NCBI GenBank assembly: GCA_030512335.1
Contig: JAULSU010000005.1
Span: 1,426,001 to 1,490,000, forward strand
Source: Immersiella caudata
Taxonomy: Eukaryota > Ascomycota > Sordariomycetes > Sordariales > Lasiosphaeriaceae
DNA: 64,000 bases
Reading direction: 5' to 3'
Shown here in pieces: positions 11,729 through 22,810 of the stretch. The notes under the pieces are model-generated. The model ran no database searches, was not told the origin of the DNA, and was given only the letters and a program-made list of their open reading frames with translations. How positions within the stretch are numbered: the stretch's first letter is position 1; each line of letters opens with the position of its first letter. Made by a program: the position numbers and the translations under genes.

Positions 11729-12271
11729 GTGCTGTCTCCTCAAATATCCTGGGAGCGGGGCTGGCTCAACACGCACCGAGGCCATAGCCGCCTCGGCGAA
11801 GAGACACCCGAGTTGCTCGTGGAGTGCTGCGGCACCTGGCGCCCGATAAACCAGGGTGCACAGGTGCAAGTGACGGCATCAGGTGACTTTCTCACCATCC
11901 ACGACGTTCTCACCCAGCTACACCCGTACCTACTAGGACGGCGCGCCGACATTCTCGGCGCTTTGACTGACACCCCCGACCGGGACACGGACTGCCTACC
12001 ACCTATCCCCGCCGACACAAAGCTCATGGCCTACTTGTCTGGCCCCAGCAATCTAACCGTGACGGACGAGGCCGGTTGGCTCAGGGTCTACGTGCCGAGG
12101 AAGCCGCCCGCGAGGGGCTCTCCTAAGTGGGAGAGACAGCGGGAGAGGTAGCGGGAGAGGCAGCGGAGTCGATACTCTAACTTGCTTGATATCAATGGCA
12201 CCAGAGTGACTCCGGAACAGTTACGCGAGAGTCTGAGCCCGGAACAATGGCGCAACATTTTCGAGCCGTAA
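11729..12271 (+). pseudogene. fragment of unknown protein with in-frame TAG
   Basis: A frame from 11729 reads WERGWLNTHRG, LVECCGTWRPI, TIHDVLTQLHPYLLG and GWLRVYVPRKPPARG. It meets TAG at 12149-12151 and continues in the same frame through RYSNLLDINGTRVTPEQL and SPEQWRNIFEP to a TAA at 12269-12271. The TAG lies in a short tandem repeat of CAGCGGGAGAGG and could come from a CAG. No intron signal explains the stop. The N-terminus may be missing. I do not recognise the family. Confidence 0.45.
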
Positions 12272-13087
12272 ACAAAGGGGTTTCAGGCCTTACTACCTAC
12301 CTTTCTTGGTTTCCTACCTGTTTTTCCGTCTGTCTTTAATGTTTTTCTATTCTGCTCAGGGGCACTTACCTCGCTCGATTTCCTAGAATACCTACTGAGA
12401 TGCCCGGGAATGCCCAAGCAAACGCTTTTCTGTCCGATGAGAAACGCCTTTCAAATTTCACCTGCTTGGGTTATCATGAGTCGCTCAGACCCGCCTGCAG
12501 GAGAGACGGGTCAATGCACCCCGTCCCATCAGGGTATCCGTAATCCTCAGTGTGGTCCATTGCAAGCTTGAAGGCAAGACCACTATCGCCAAACACAGGA
12601 CTCGGCGGCGCATGGAAGAAGCCCGGGTTGATTCCACCCGCAAAAGCGTCACCAATTGGTGTGTGTTGATGATTTACTCAAAGGTGATGCTGCTGACCAG
12701 CCGGTCGAGCCCCGCCTGCGGAAAAGGCTGAAATAGGAGAGTCTCCGGGTAAGAGGAAAGCGTTGTCTCGTCAAGGCCCACGGCATCCGTCATCTCGTTT
12801 TGCGAAGCGAGAAATGGGAGTTGGAGACAAGGCGGGGGAAGGGCTGCGTCGAATTCCATGTCGAACATGTCCACTGCAGGCCTCGCAGGAATGGCCTTGT
12901 TGTCGACCGTCTCTGCGTGCAGAGAGTCTGACGCGCCCGACCCATCTGCGACCCGATCATCCTTTGCAGCCGTATCGCCAACATTCCAGAGAATTTGGGC
13001 ATCGCCGCAAGGCGCCGCCAAAAGCCTCTTTTGTGCAGTCCTCGGATGCATCACGGGCAAATCACCGGTCCAGCCAAACCCGGCTAG
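12272..13087. other. stretch without a supported gene
   Basis: A 186-codon open frame on the minus strand (12674-13234) overlaps the phosphotransferase pseudogene and is more likely a shadow. The plus strand upstream of 13088 has stops in the phosphotransferase frame, so the N-terminal lobe of that gene is lost or too decayed to see. Confidence 0.35.
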
Positions 13088-13753
13088 CGGGTCGGGACCG
13101 AAGTTCAGATTGCCCCATTCCCAGTCGCGGACCCACAGCAGCGCATCAGCTTTGAAGCCTGCCTGGCCGAAAAGCCAGTCTCCACCTTGCAATTCATCGA
13201 AAGCATGCTGGAGCACCGGGAGCAAATCGACCACGACGAAGTCGAAGACCCATGGTTCGAGTTCGATTTACTCGACAGCTTACGCGAAATAGCGCGCAAG
13301 TTGGACGAGAATGGTTAATTCGACGACGTGCCGCACACCCTTATCCACCAAGACCTGCAAATCTACAACACGGCAAGCGAGACGCCCTTCCCTGGAGACT
13401 CGGCGCTCACAGCCATCATCGACTGGGACGAAGCTTGTCTCGCTCCCGCTTTCATGACCTGCATCCCGCCGCAGTGGCTGTGGGGCTGGGACGAAGAGTT
13501 GGACGAGCTGGACGAGACCAAGGCCAAAGACGTACCAGAGGACCCCGAAGACTGTGAGATCAAGCGGTTGTTTGAGGGGGCAGCCGGTCCGCATTATTCG
13601 CGATCTGCATACGATCCTGTTTACCGACTTGCCCGGGTTGCCACAAAGTACTGCTTTGCTCTTCTTGGGCACAACTGCCATGCGGAGGAGATCGAGGGTG
13701 CCGTTGAGGAGTGGAAGAGGATCAAGGGTTGCTCTACAGTTTCCCTGAGATGA
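13088..13753 (+). pseudogene. aminoglycoside phosphotransferase-like kinase, N-terminus lost, in-frame TAA
   Basis: The frame carries the C-terminal lobe of the APH/choline-kinase fold: the Brenner motif LIHQDLQIYN (HxDxxxxN) and the metal-binding segment AIIDWDEACLAPAF, followed by PPQWLWGWDEEL and a helical tail ending at 13753. The region before the Brenner motif (SMLEHREQIDHDEVEDPWFE, then DSLREIARKLDENG) is in the same frame but cut from it by TAA at 13316-13318. Upstream, the frame is closed at 13085. Fungal members of this family are abundant and mostly of unknown substrate. With the ATP-binding lobe gone, the gene is almost certainly dead. Confidence 0.7.
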
Positions 13754-14136
13754 CGCCTCCCTGAATCTCGTCAGTGTGCAGAGTAAGTTGACGGATCCAT
13801 CTCAACAAAACAGATAATCACACCATCCGTGTTCTAATGATTTCCTTACTGAGTCTGAAGTTGACTCTCCGTTTGCAGGCCGTCTGCCTACCTTATCTAT
13901 CATTCGCGTGTCACGGCAACGACCGACTTCTTTGTGCAACCACACTATGCGAGGGACCGCCAATGGCTGTACGACCATCACGTGGGCTTGTAGGCCTCAA
14001 TGCAGCCTCTCTAGGCTACCCAACTCGTGCCCAACCCGGCCGACTCTGCGTTTTCTCTTTCAACTTGAACTTCAGAGCCGCCGATCTCAAGCCCCAGAGG
14101 CTTGAGAAACTCGAGCTCGCTCCATCACTCCGCGCT
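13754..14136. other. upstream region of the CCCH/RBR gene
   Basis: The plus-strand frame is open back to 13837 but its translation is low in recognisable features. It is treated here as promoter and 5' leader. An N-terminal extension of the next gene starting at 13837 cannot be excluded. Confidence 0.35.
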
Positions 14137-16745
14137 ATGAATCGGACAGCAACCCTCCCATGGCGGCCTGCCGCTGCCCGAGACCCAAAGGGTTGGCAGA
14201 CAAACGCACCATGCATTTTCTTCGCCCATGGGAAATGCCGGAACGGACAAGCCTGCTCGTTCAGCCATTCCATTGTCCCCAAGCCCCTGACCGAGATGCC
14301 TCTCGCCGCCAACGTGAAAGCGACATCCCCAGCTACGACATCCCCAGTTACGACATCCCCAGCCGGGGACACGAGGAAACAAGTCAACTGTCGCTTCTAC
14401 GCTCTAGGGACGTGTCTGAGGGGTGACTCCTGTCCATTTTCTCATGATATCGATGTTGAGGTTGGAGAAAAAGGCGAAGTCCAGACGCCTGATGAGGATG
14501 AGGTGTGACTCTCCAAACCCTGTTCTTGACGGCGATCTCTAACCACGATGTCCAACAGATGGAGCCCGACGACAATAACCCCGACACTTGGATTCGGGAG
14601 CTCGGCGGTGCTGTTGTTCAGTATGGGGACGGCGCCGGGGTCCTCAAGGCCTCTCTGCCGTCTGACTTCTCCGCCGTTCGAATTCGACAGCTACCGTTCC
14701 ACAGCACACAAGCCAGTGTACGCGAGCTTCTCGACGGGTTTGGGTTTGTTGTGTCCCTGGACGACATTCGAGTGATACCTATTGGCAAACAAGGCCTCTG
14801 TGATGCCGATATCCGCGTCGAAGACCCCTCTTTCGCGAAGCGCCTTGCCGAGGCCACCGACCCCGACGCCATGATCAAAGTTGACATCGTCAACGCGCCG
14901 ATGCCAAAGGCTTCGAACTTCCAGCGTGTCGAATGCAAAAAAGTAAACTGCTCCTGGCACCGGCCCCTGAAAACGGTCTGGCTGAACTTCGGGGCGAAAC
15001 GAGATGCGTCCGCCGCGCATGATGGTTTCTCGTCTGGGAGCTACAAGATTTCCGGCGCACCCGTCAAGAGCCACGGGGTGAAGGGATCCCATCAGGCCCG
15101 GAGCTTTCAACCTTGGACTGTCATGCTCACTGAAGTACCCGCTGGAGCCACCGAAACAGACGTTCATCGTCCCATACCCATGCACAAACGACCGGCTCAC
15201 GTTGAACTCGGTAAGCCCAGTTTCCAATATCACACGGCGACCGCCAACGCTTTGGTCAAGTCGAAACTCATGGAAATCGGCCCCTTGGATTGGTGGGAGG
15301 ATGCGGCAAAGAACGGCGGGAAGCGAGCCAAGGCTCGAGGACGATTCCAGGAGGAGGGTCTTGCGGCCAAGGCGGCAGCGTCGCTGAACGGATGGGTGCT
15401 GCCCTTTGGAAACAAGCTCCGCCTTGATGCGCAGGCCATCTACTCTGCCCGATTCAGAGTTGTCGAGCGAATTTACAAGGTCGTCAAGCCGGTGATCGAT
15501 GCTCAGACAGAATCATGGCGCGCGAAACACGTCTTTCTCACTGCCTACGACGTTTCTCGGACCAATGGCCAGCGAGTGCTGAGACTTGAGGGCGAAGACA
15601 AGGGGGAGGTTGCAGAGGTGAAAGGGGCCCTGGAAAGGATCCTTGCCGGAGAGGTTGCCATGGATGGCCCTGACACGGTCTGGACGCCCGCCTATGCTGT
15701 CAATGGTGGTGTCTTTTTGAAGCTGAAGCAGATCGAGGAGTCTCTCGGCATTGCTATCGTGAGGAACAAGAGGCTATCATGTCTTCATCTCTTCGGGTCA
15801 CCAGAGAAGTGCAAGGAGGCCCAACCACTTCTCGCCGAAATTGCGAAAGAGGACACCTCAACCACGCACACTATCGAGCTCACCGACGACCAGTTCTCTT
15901 GGGCTCGCCTCGGCGGCTTCAACGAGATGCGAAAGACCTTTGGCCGCAAGATCACCTTTGACAGCATCTCCACCCCGAAGCGAATCCTCGTGACTGGCTC
16001 AGAAAAGGACTACCGCCTCGCCCTCGACAAGCTCACCACCAGGGAGGACATCGCAGCCAAGTGTACCGAAGAAGAAAACACTTGTTCCATCTGCTGGACC
16101 GAAGCCGACGACCCCATCCAAACCAGCTGCACCCACACCTACTGCACCGACTGTTTCGAAAACTTTTGCTTCGCCGGCTCCGCCTCCAGCAACAACGACT
16201 TTTCCCTCCGCTGCGCCGGCGCTTCAAGCACCTGCGGCAAGGAAATTCCCCTCTCCGAGCTCCAAGACCACTTGCCCTCCCGTGCCCTGGAGAAGATCCT
16301 CGAAGAGTCCTTCACATCATACATCCGCCGCCGCCCTGACACCTTCCGGTACTGCGCCACGCCAGACTGTGATCGAGTGTACCGCGTTTCGTCCAAGGGC
16401 TCTCCTGTCGCCTTTACCTGCCCCAACTGTCTCACGACAGTGTGCACCGCCTGTCATGAATCCCACCAGGGTATAACCTGCGCAGAGCACTTCGACAACA
16501 AGTCAGGGGGATATGCGGCGTTGCAAAAGACAAAGGCCAAGTTGGGAATCAAGGACTGTCCGAAGTGCAAGACTTCGATCGAGAAGACGGAGGGATGCAA
16601 TCACATGACGTGTTTGGGATGCAAGGCCCATATCTGCTGGAAGTGTATGGAGACGTTCAAGACGAGCGATGCGTGTTATGCGCATCTGACCAAGGCGCAT
16701 GGGGGAGCATTTGATACTAGATATGGGGATTTCCAGGGATTCTAG
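14137..16745 (+). CDS. CCCH zinc-finger RBR E3 ubiquitin ligase
   Basis: Exons 14137-14502 and 14559-16745 (phase-0 intron, GTGTGA donor) give about 850 residues. Two CCCH fingers lie near the N-terminus (CIFFAHGKCRNGQACSFSH and CRFYALGTCLRGDSCPFSH), separated by a repeat of TSPATTSPVTTSPA type. The middle has RRM/KH-like segments (RIRQLPFHSTQASVREL). The C-terminus is a RING-IBR-RING unit: RING1 CSICWTEADDPIQTSCTHTY, a Cys/His-rich IBR, and RING2 CPKCKTSIEKTEGCNHMTC. By analogy with HHARI, the cysteine in EGCNHM is the catalytic one that takes ubiquitin as a thioester. CCCH fingers plus RRM-like folds suggest an RNA-bound ligase. The first ATG fitting the finger spacing is 14137; an upstream ATG at 13837 is in frame. 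Confidence 0.85.
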
Positions 16746-17395
16746 GAAGTTATGCAGGACTGGATTTGTACCGCGACGTAAAAACTCCTAACAGCAGCTG
16801 TTTTTACCTGTTAGTATCAATACACCTACGGAATGACCACGAATCTCTACATCATTACTTCATACCAACCCCCAACTTAACAGGCGAAGACTCTTCTGTT
16901 TCACCTCCCTAAATCGACGACCATCCATGCTCATAGTCAGGTGCCTCTTCGTCACGTTTGATCAGTTTAAATCAGCCCCGGCTCAGCTTCGGTTAATATC
17001 TGCCCATTGAACAGCACAGCCTTCCGAGAAGGTGCTAAGGGTATTCCGTACATTGAGACCCTTTAGTGTTCGTCGAATGACTGTATTGTTACGAACCGTT
17101 CCTGATACACCGAGGTGAGTCGGGTGAAGACAGATCGTAGGAAAGGACTCCCAAAGGCGGTAGGGGCAAGATGACTGGATGAAGGCTAGCACAACTCTCA
17201 GGGGCGATCTCACTGTCGGACGAGTCGTAGATCTAGAGGTTCTAAATAATAACTAGATCTCAATTGAATAATGAAAATTGCTAGCGTGAAGAACCAACCA
17301 CCACCGCCTTGTATGTAGACCACGGCCCTCGCACACCTCTCAGCTCAGGGCCAGGTTGAAATCTTACCCCTCTGTCAATTCTTGCTAGCCGCCAT
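16746..17395. other. convergent intergenic stretch
   Basis: This holds the 3' end of the RBR gene and the 3' end of the minus-strand pseudogene. I see no coding sequence and no clear repeat. Confidence 0.4.
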
Positions 17396-19019
17396 TTAGA
17401 AGCCTGCAAGATGTGGAGTGAGCTTCATGATATCTATCTCCTGCTCGTCGGCTCGGTTGCGTTCCTCAAAGCCAAAGCCATCATCAGTGTCTTCCTCGCT
17501 ATCCTCGTCATCCTTGGTATCGGGAATGCGGATGGAATCCTCCCTCTTAGGCAGATACCGCTGACGCTCCTTCTCCCAGACCACCTCCCCATATTCAATA
17601 TTACCGTCCCCGGGAACCAACGCCTCCAGAATAAGTGATGTCATCCGGGCTGTAGATCTGGGGCTTGACGATGAGCTTCCCATCCTGATAACCGTGAATG
17701 ACCTTGCTCAGGGTGCCGTACAAGCCGCCGGCTCGTTTGGCAGTGACCTCCTTCCAAACCTCGCTTCGTTTCTGCTCGTCGGTGAGATGCTGCTTTTTGT
17801 CCAACTTGGCAAAATGGGCCCGCAGAAGCTTGTCCACAGGGCTGCTGGGGGTTGGCGCGGCGCGATTTTTCCAGGCGGTGAGGACGGCGGCCTTCCAAAA
17901 CTCGACCCACCTGTCGGTATTGTTGCCAGCGAATTCCGCGCCGGGGAGATTTTCGATGACATGGCGGAAGCGCAAGGCGGCGATGACCTGGTCCTGGCGT
18001 TGGATGATGGCGGCCTGCTCGGGGATGAACTTCTGCACGCGGTCCAGCTCAGGCCGTTGCCGTGCCGCCAGTTCGCCAAAGGCCTTGATGATGCCCGGGG
18101 CTGCCCGTATCGTTAAAGCACGGCTTGTCTGCCGCGACACCGAGTAGGTCGGCGAGGCTGGCGAGGTTTTGGCCAATGCGCGGCCACGTGGGCGAGCCCC
18201 ACGGGCGATCTATGTCGTTGATACAAAAAGGGCAATCTCGTTGACGTTGCGCTTGTGCGCCTTCCAGTACCGCTCGTTGAATTCTACAAGCCATTTCTCG
18301 AAGTAGGGTCTTTCCTGGCTGGTGGGCGGGTTAATGCGATGGCGTTCGTCGAAAGAATTGAAGATGGCGTCCTTGTTTTTTCTCAAAATAGTTGGAGACG
18401 TCACTGCAGGTGTTGAACACGTGTCAGAGGTGTCCATGAACAAACAACATGTAGAGGGCTCAGATAAAACTTACAATTTCTTGCGCAGCTGCGCATCGTT
18501 AGCGCCGTCGCTGCCTACTGCTCTCCTGTCCTTGATCATCTGGACAGCCCAACCGCAGTTTTCCTTTTCGGTGATGTATGTGCTCTCAAACGGAACCTGG
18601 CATTGCGTCCAGTCCTCCCGGCGATCAGCCACTGGCGACAGCAGACCGTTACGCTCATGCCCCCACAGGCGAAAGAGCAAGTGCTGGGCTCGGGCTCCGT
18701 ATTTCTTGTCCTCGACGAAGCTGAAGTAGATATATATATATATATATATATCGAGCAGGCGTTCGGCCAGCACGTAGCGTCGGAGCACAATCATGAACAG
18801 GTTCCCGTCCTTGTTGAAGGCATTGCGCGAGTCTTCAAACGCCATTTCCGCTGAATCCGGCTGCTCGCGCTCGGAGTGGGTCAAGTCTTTGAGCCAGGGG
18901 TGACGGACCGGGAGGGGATGGCTTGAGCACCCTTTGCGCCATTCGGGCACTTCGCCGTCCGTCGGCGAGAGCGTTGTATTGGCGGTCATGTCCATGCCGG
19001 CGGAATAGTTGATTTTCAA
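17396..19019 (-). pseudogene. unknown protein gene with several frameshifts
   Basis: Exon 1 (18475-19019) reads MKINYSAGMDMTANTTLSP, RRYVLAERLL, an Ile-Tyr stretch encoded by an AT repeat, and QHLLFRLWGHERNG. An intron with donor GTAAGT and acceptor CTGCAG spans 18404-18474. After it the sense moves between frames: PTSQERPYFEKWLVEFNERY, then CINDIDRPWGSPTWPRIG, then IIKAFGELAARQRPELDR and KLIVKPQIYSPDDI, then GNIEYGEVVWEKER and an acidic tail ending at 17396. Two shifts fall at homopolymers (six T at 18376-18381, five A at 18225-18229), so assembly or sequencing error is a real alternative to decay. No domain was recognised. Confidence 0.5.
18730..18751. repeat. AT dinucleotide microsatellite
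   Basis: Eleven AT units lie inside the first exon of the minus-strand pseudogene and encode alternating Ile and Tyr. Length changes here would shift the frame. Confidence 0.9.
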
Positions 19020-20231
19020 AGGAAATATTTGAGAAACGATGATACTTCAATGAAGATTGTCTTTCTCACAATACATGTGGGGATAATGGCATTAAATATC
19101 AAGAGGGTGGGTTGCGTGGTCGCGGCCATAGGCTGGCCCTGGCCGCAAGCCTCGTTTCTTCGCTGCAGTTATTCAACAAGTTCAACTGGTCAGAGTGACG
19201 GGGCCGAATGTTCATTTGCCGCTCGATGTCTCATTTCTAGTTTTTGTCTTCCCCCCCCCCCCCGATTAAACCACCTAACCCCACATGTGACACGGTGCGA
19301 GCGTGGAACCTCGAGATGGCCCTGTGGGCGTTAATTCAGTTCTATTCAGTTGTTTATGGCCTCGAAGGTCCTTGCGGAGGGAAGCAGGATAGTCTCCTTC
19401 GAGGAACGGGGGTCTATCTAAGTACTGGAGGTCCAGAGGGCCGGAGGTGCCACTTCTTTGATCTGGTGATCGACCTCCTCCGTTCACAGGGAGCAGCCGC
19501 CTTGGTTGGTGATGACCAGAGCCACGGCGGCTAATCCTGTGGATGGCTGGTTTGCAAGCGCTGCGCTGGCAGACACTAGCTTCTTGGATGGAACTCCATG
19601 GAATGCCGAGAGGCCGAGGGTCCTTGCAGCTCCAGAACGGTGGTCATATGGGAGTCCGTGTGACACCACGTCAGGCTGAGCTGACTTACCTACCAACTCC
19701 TCTGATTGAGCGGGCCCCCACCTTCAACTTTGGTGTATGAGGCCAGACTCCAAAGATAATGACAAATGCATTGTTATGTTATTGGCGCATGAGCCGCCCC
19801 CACAACCACGTAGCCGTTGCTTCCGCCTCCATGTTCTCCGTTAGGTCTCAGAAGCAAGGACCCCCTTGGACCCGCGCACCTTGGCAAGACAGTCATTCCA
19901 AAGCACCGGGCTACCCGTGCTTCCCCCGACGTCCGTGTCAGTAGCGAAGAAGTGTGCACCATGGCGCCAAAGAGGCTGCGGAGAAACCAAGAGGTAAGTG
20001 GATGTGTCGCCGACCAAAACCGAGGCCGCTTGCACCATGTCTGAGATTAAAAGACCCAGGATAGGGAGGGTAAGAACCCAGTCGACATGCTCGTACTAAA
20101 GTATACCGATGTGTAAGCTGACGCCCCGATGGACCACAGATCGAGTAATTACAGACAGCCATGCGCAGCGACACGAGGATTTGTGCCACGCTCGGCCTGG
20201 CTCAGTCTGGCTCAACCTCATACAGCAATTT

Positions 20232-20291
20232 CTCAGTTCCGAAGATGGAAAGGGAATTCGTGGTGTCGATTCTAGGGTGGTGTAATGGCTG
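20232..20291 (+). repeat. inverted-repeat arm, left
   Basis: The arm runs from CTCAGTTCCGAAGATGGAA to GGTGTAATGGCTG and matches the reverse complement of 21540-21600 with few mismatches. Both arms border GGCTCAGTCT-type repeats on the outer side, which is how the ends of a terminal-inverted-repeat element would look. A third, diverged copy in the same orientation lies at about 27862-27910. Confidence 0.65.
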
Positions 20292-20574
20292 GTACTGGCT
20301 GTGTGTTCATCCAGTTGCAGCAATTCAGTACCTACTCCAAATGGTCGACGACGGTCTGAGGAAACCTGAACTCGCTGCCAACTGCCGGAGTTGTGGGCGA
20401 CTTCTTCCTGCAAGCTTCTTTTCAGGACGGACTGACTAATCAGAAGGCTTCACTGGGTTGAGAGGAAAGCCAGGAAAGTGTCTGCTGGGTTAGATCTCAA
20501 AGGGAAAAGGTCCCCGATTTCGAAGTTGAGGAGATCGCTATCGGCCCCTCCGTCTCGTCCGCAGCCTGTCAGTT

Positions 20575-20812
20575 GGTGTCAGAAAGAAAGGGGTTCAGGG
20601 GGCCCTGGGCTTCCGGTCAGCGAAGCTGACTTGATGCCTGGCACCGCCTGAACGCCAGTCAGCCTCAGCCATGGTGTTGACGAAACTGAATCCTACGAAG
20701 TGGTCTATAAAGAAGGAGGTTCTGGCTGAAAGCCAGAACCTCCACAAGCAATACAATCAAGCAATTGCTACCCATCGTTTCCACCCATTCCACGGTGCAG
20801 TGTTTCTGACAG
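20575..20812 (-). repeat. dispersed repeat, copy 2, inverted relative to copy 1
   Basis: It is the reverse complement of 11254-11430 over most of its length, with an extra block of about 60 bases that contains the hairpin at 20715-20743. Flanks outside the matched part differ between the copies. Confidence 0.7.
20715..20743. repeat. perfect 13-bp inverted repeat with GAA loop
   Basis: Arms GGAGGTTCTGGCT and AGCCAGAACCTCC are exact complements around a three-base loop. The hairpin sits in the block that is absent from the other copy of the repeat. Confidence 0.85.
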
Positions 20813-21539
20813 TTGGAGCTACACGCGACAGGAGTCCTCTCGAGAATTTTACCTCTTGAAGAGGGTGGTATTCCAACGTCCTTCCTGCTCCGCAGGGTGT
20901 CGGATCTAAGGGCGCAAGCACTTGGTTCTGTTCTCCCTCCCGTGCTACACGGGGTGTCGTCTGTGGGGAGTGAGGAAACCCACTGATGCCTCCTTCCTCG
21001 GCCGTGAAGTCCGTGTGACTGCACGAAGCCCCCACCTGTGGCAATAGGTGGAGGTATCTTTCCAACCAATAGGTGGTCCGACGGGATCGGCCATCGCCAA
21101 CGATTCGCCACGTTGGTCCTACGCGTGTGGTTTACCTAGGTGAACGGCATAACACTTTTGGGGAAGGTGGGTTAGCAAAACCATCCGACCTAGGCGAGAT
21201 GTAGTCGGCGACAGATGGGGCAGTCCTTGTACGGAGAGTAAATGAGCTTTCCGTACGACAGCTGTACTCGGAGAGATCCCCCGTTGCTTCGGGAAGGGAA
21301 ACCTCGGATTCAACATCCCGAGGCCAGTACTGGGCCGAGGTGGTTAGTGTGGACAGCTTGGCTAGACCTAGTGTTCCATCTGACACAGGGCTTAGAGCTA
21401 AGAAGGAGTGTACTAGCCAGCCAGACAGGACGGAGGCGCGCGTCGGTCTCTTATGTGTAGAGGCTTAAAGTGCAAAGTAGTTTTACGAGCGATGCCACTC
21501 GGCCGGTGTGAATCCGGTGAGGATCGGGCGTACTATATA

Positions 21540-21600
21540 ACAGCCATTACACTACCCTAAAATCGATACCATGAATTTCCCATTCCTTCTTCGGAACTGA
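21540..21600 (-). repeat. inverted-repeat arm, right
   Basis: This is the reverse complement of the arm at 20232-20291, with CAGCCATTACACTACCCTA at the inner end and TCTTCGGAACTGAGC at the outer end. The arms bound about 1.25 kb of DNA that contains the copy-2 repeat but no recognisable gene. Confidence 0.65.
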
Positions 21601-21684
21601 GCTAGGCTGAGCCAGACTGAGCCAGACTGAGCCAGACTGAGCCAGACTGAGCCAGACTGAGCCAGACTGAGCCAGACTGAGCAA
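21601..21684. repeat. decamer tandem array
   Basis: One diverged unit (GCTAGGCTGA) is followed by seven exact units of GCCAGACTGA at 21611-21680. It abuts the right inverted-repeat arm. Related GGCTCAGTCTGGCTCA text, in reverse orientation, abuts the left arm near 20199-20214. Confidence 0.9.
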
Positions 21685-21773
21685 GGGGGTCACTATTCTG
21701 GCCCGTCTCGGCTATAGTTGCCACAGTCCAAAATGGCCGTGGAGTTGCGAGGACACAGTTTTGGGTCCTCGTA

Positions 21774-21820
21774 TCACCACCACTACTACCACCACCACCA
21801 CCACCACCACCACTACAACC
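21774..21820. repeat. CAC trinucleotide array
   Basis: A run of mostly CAC/CTAC triplets, a simple repeat just beyond the decamer array. Confidence 0.85.
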
Positions 21821-22551
21821 TCCTCAAACAACTAACCGCACTTTTCTTCACGTAAAAGACAGAAAAAGCTATGAAATCCGAAGAAACTGCCAGAATATGA
21901 TGTAAGAAAAGGCAGGTACGCCTGATCAAGGTGGCCACAATAGCGGCGAGTGTGACAAGGGGTTGTCACGGAGGTCGTGACAGCGGCTTGGAACAGATAT
22001 GTGGCCCTGTGGGCACTGAACAAATCTATTCCGAACCACAATAATTGACTATGGCCTCGAAAGTCCTTGCCCTTCGAGATACATGCTGGGCCTGATGGCC
22101 ATTCTAAAAACTGAGGTCCTCCGTGGACCGAAGTTTCATGGCTTTTGCTTGCTTTTGCTAGCGTAACCTTCCTGGCCTCATGGCCTCGTATCTGCTCAAT
22201 TGGTGTAACCAAGGTTCGCCCTGGCGAACCTTGATAAGCTCTCTCCGAAGCCATTAGATTCGGTGTGCCGTGGTCCCAATCCAGGTGTCAGGGGCGTTCA
22301 GCGTGTGACAGCGAGCAAGAATTGGCAAAGATGTAAGGTTTCAACCTGGCTAGCAGAACCAAGAGGTGGGCAAGGGCCGTGGTTTAAGTACAAGGTGGTG
22401 GTTGGTGTGCTAGGATTGTGTTTGTGCCAGGCGTATTTCCTTACAATTACGTATTAATGTGATCAATACTAAAGGTTAGCCCAAATTCCGAGTTAAAGCC
22501 CAAATTTGGGGCTGCGGGTTGGAGCCCGAAATTTGGTCCAGAATATACCAG

Positions 22552-22810
22552 TACATACCCTGGGATGGTACACCATAGCCCAGCTCGAATTTCAGGATGG
22601 TACATGATATCCCAGCTTGGAATCTGGGATGGTACATAGTATCTTAGCTCGGAATCGACGGTATATGATATCCCAGTTTTAAATTTGGAATGGTACATGA
22701 CATACCAGCACCGATAGGATAGTACATAATATACCAGCATTGATGGGATGTCTCGGAATGTACCAGCACATGCCCTGGGATAGTACACAATGGTACTAGC
22801 GATCCCCATG
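22552..22810. repeat. degenerate tandem array of a GGTACATGATATCCCAGC-like unit
   Basis: About seven or eight diverged copies of a unit near 30-40 bases follow each other. Each contains a version of TGGGATGGTACA and ATATCCCAGC, which are partly complementary to each other. The minus-strand open frame across it is only a translation of the repeat and is not called as a gene. Confidence 0.65.

Noticed and set aside
12674..13234. 186-codon minus-strand open frame
   Set aside because: It overlaps the phosphotransferase relic, whose plus-strand motifs are clear; the minus translation shows no domain.
18730..18751. AT repeat as a functional promoter element
   Set aside because: It lies in the middle of a coding-like exon and is a simple microsatellite.
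20860..21530. Group I intron or structured RNA inside the inverted-repeat element
   Set aside because: GC-rich hairpin-prone text is present, but no conserved core (P3-P8, P7) could be recognised.
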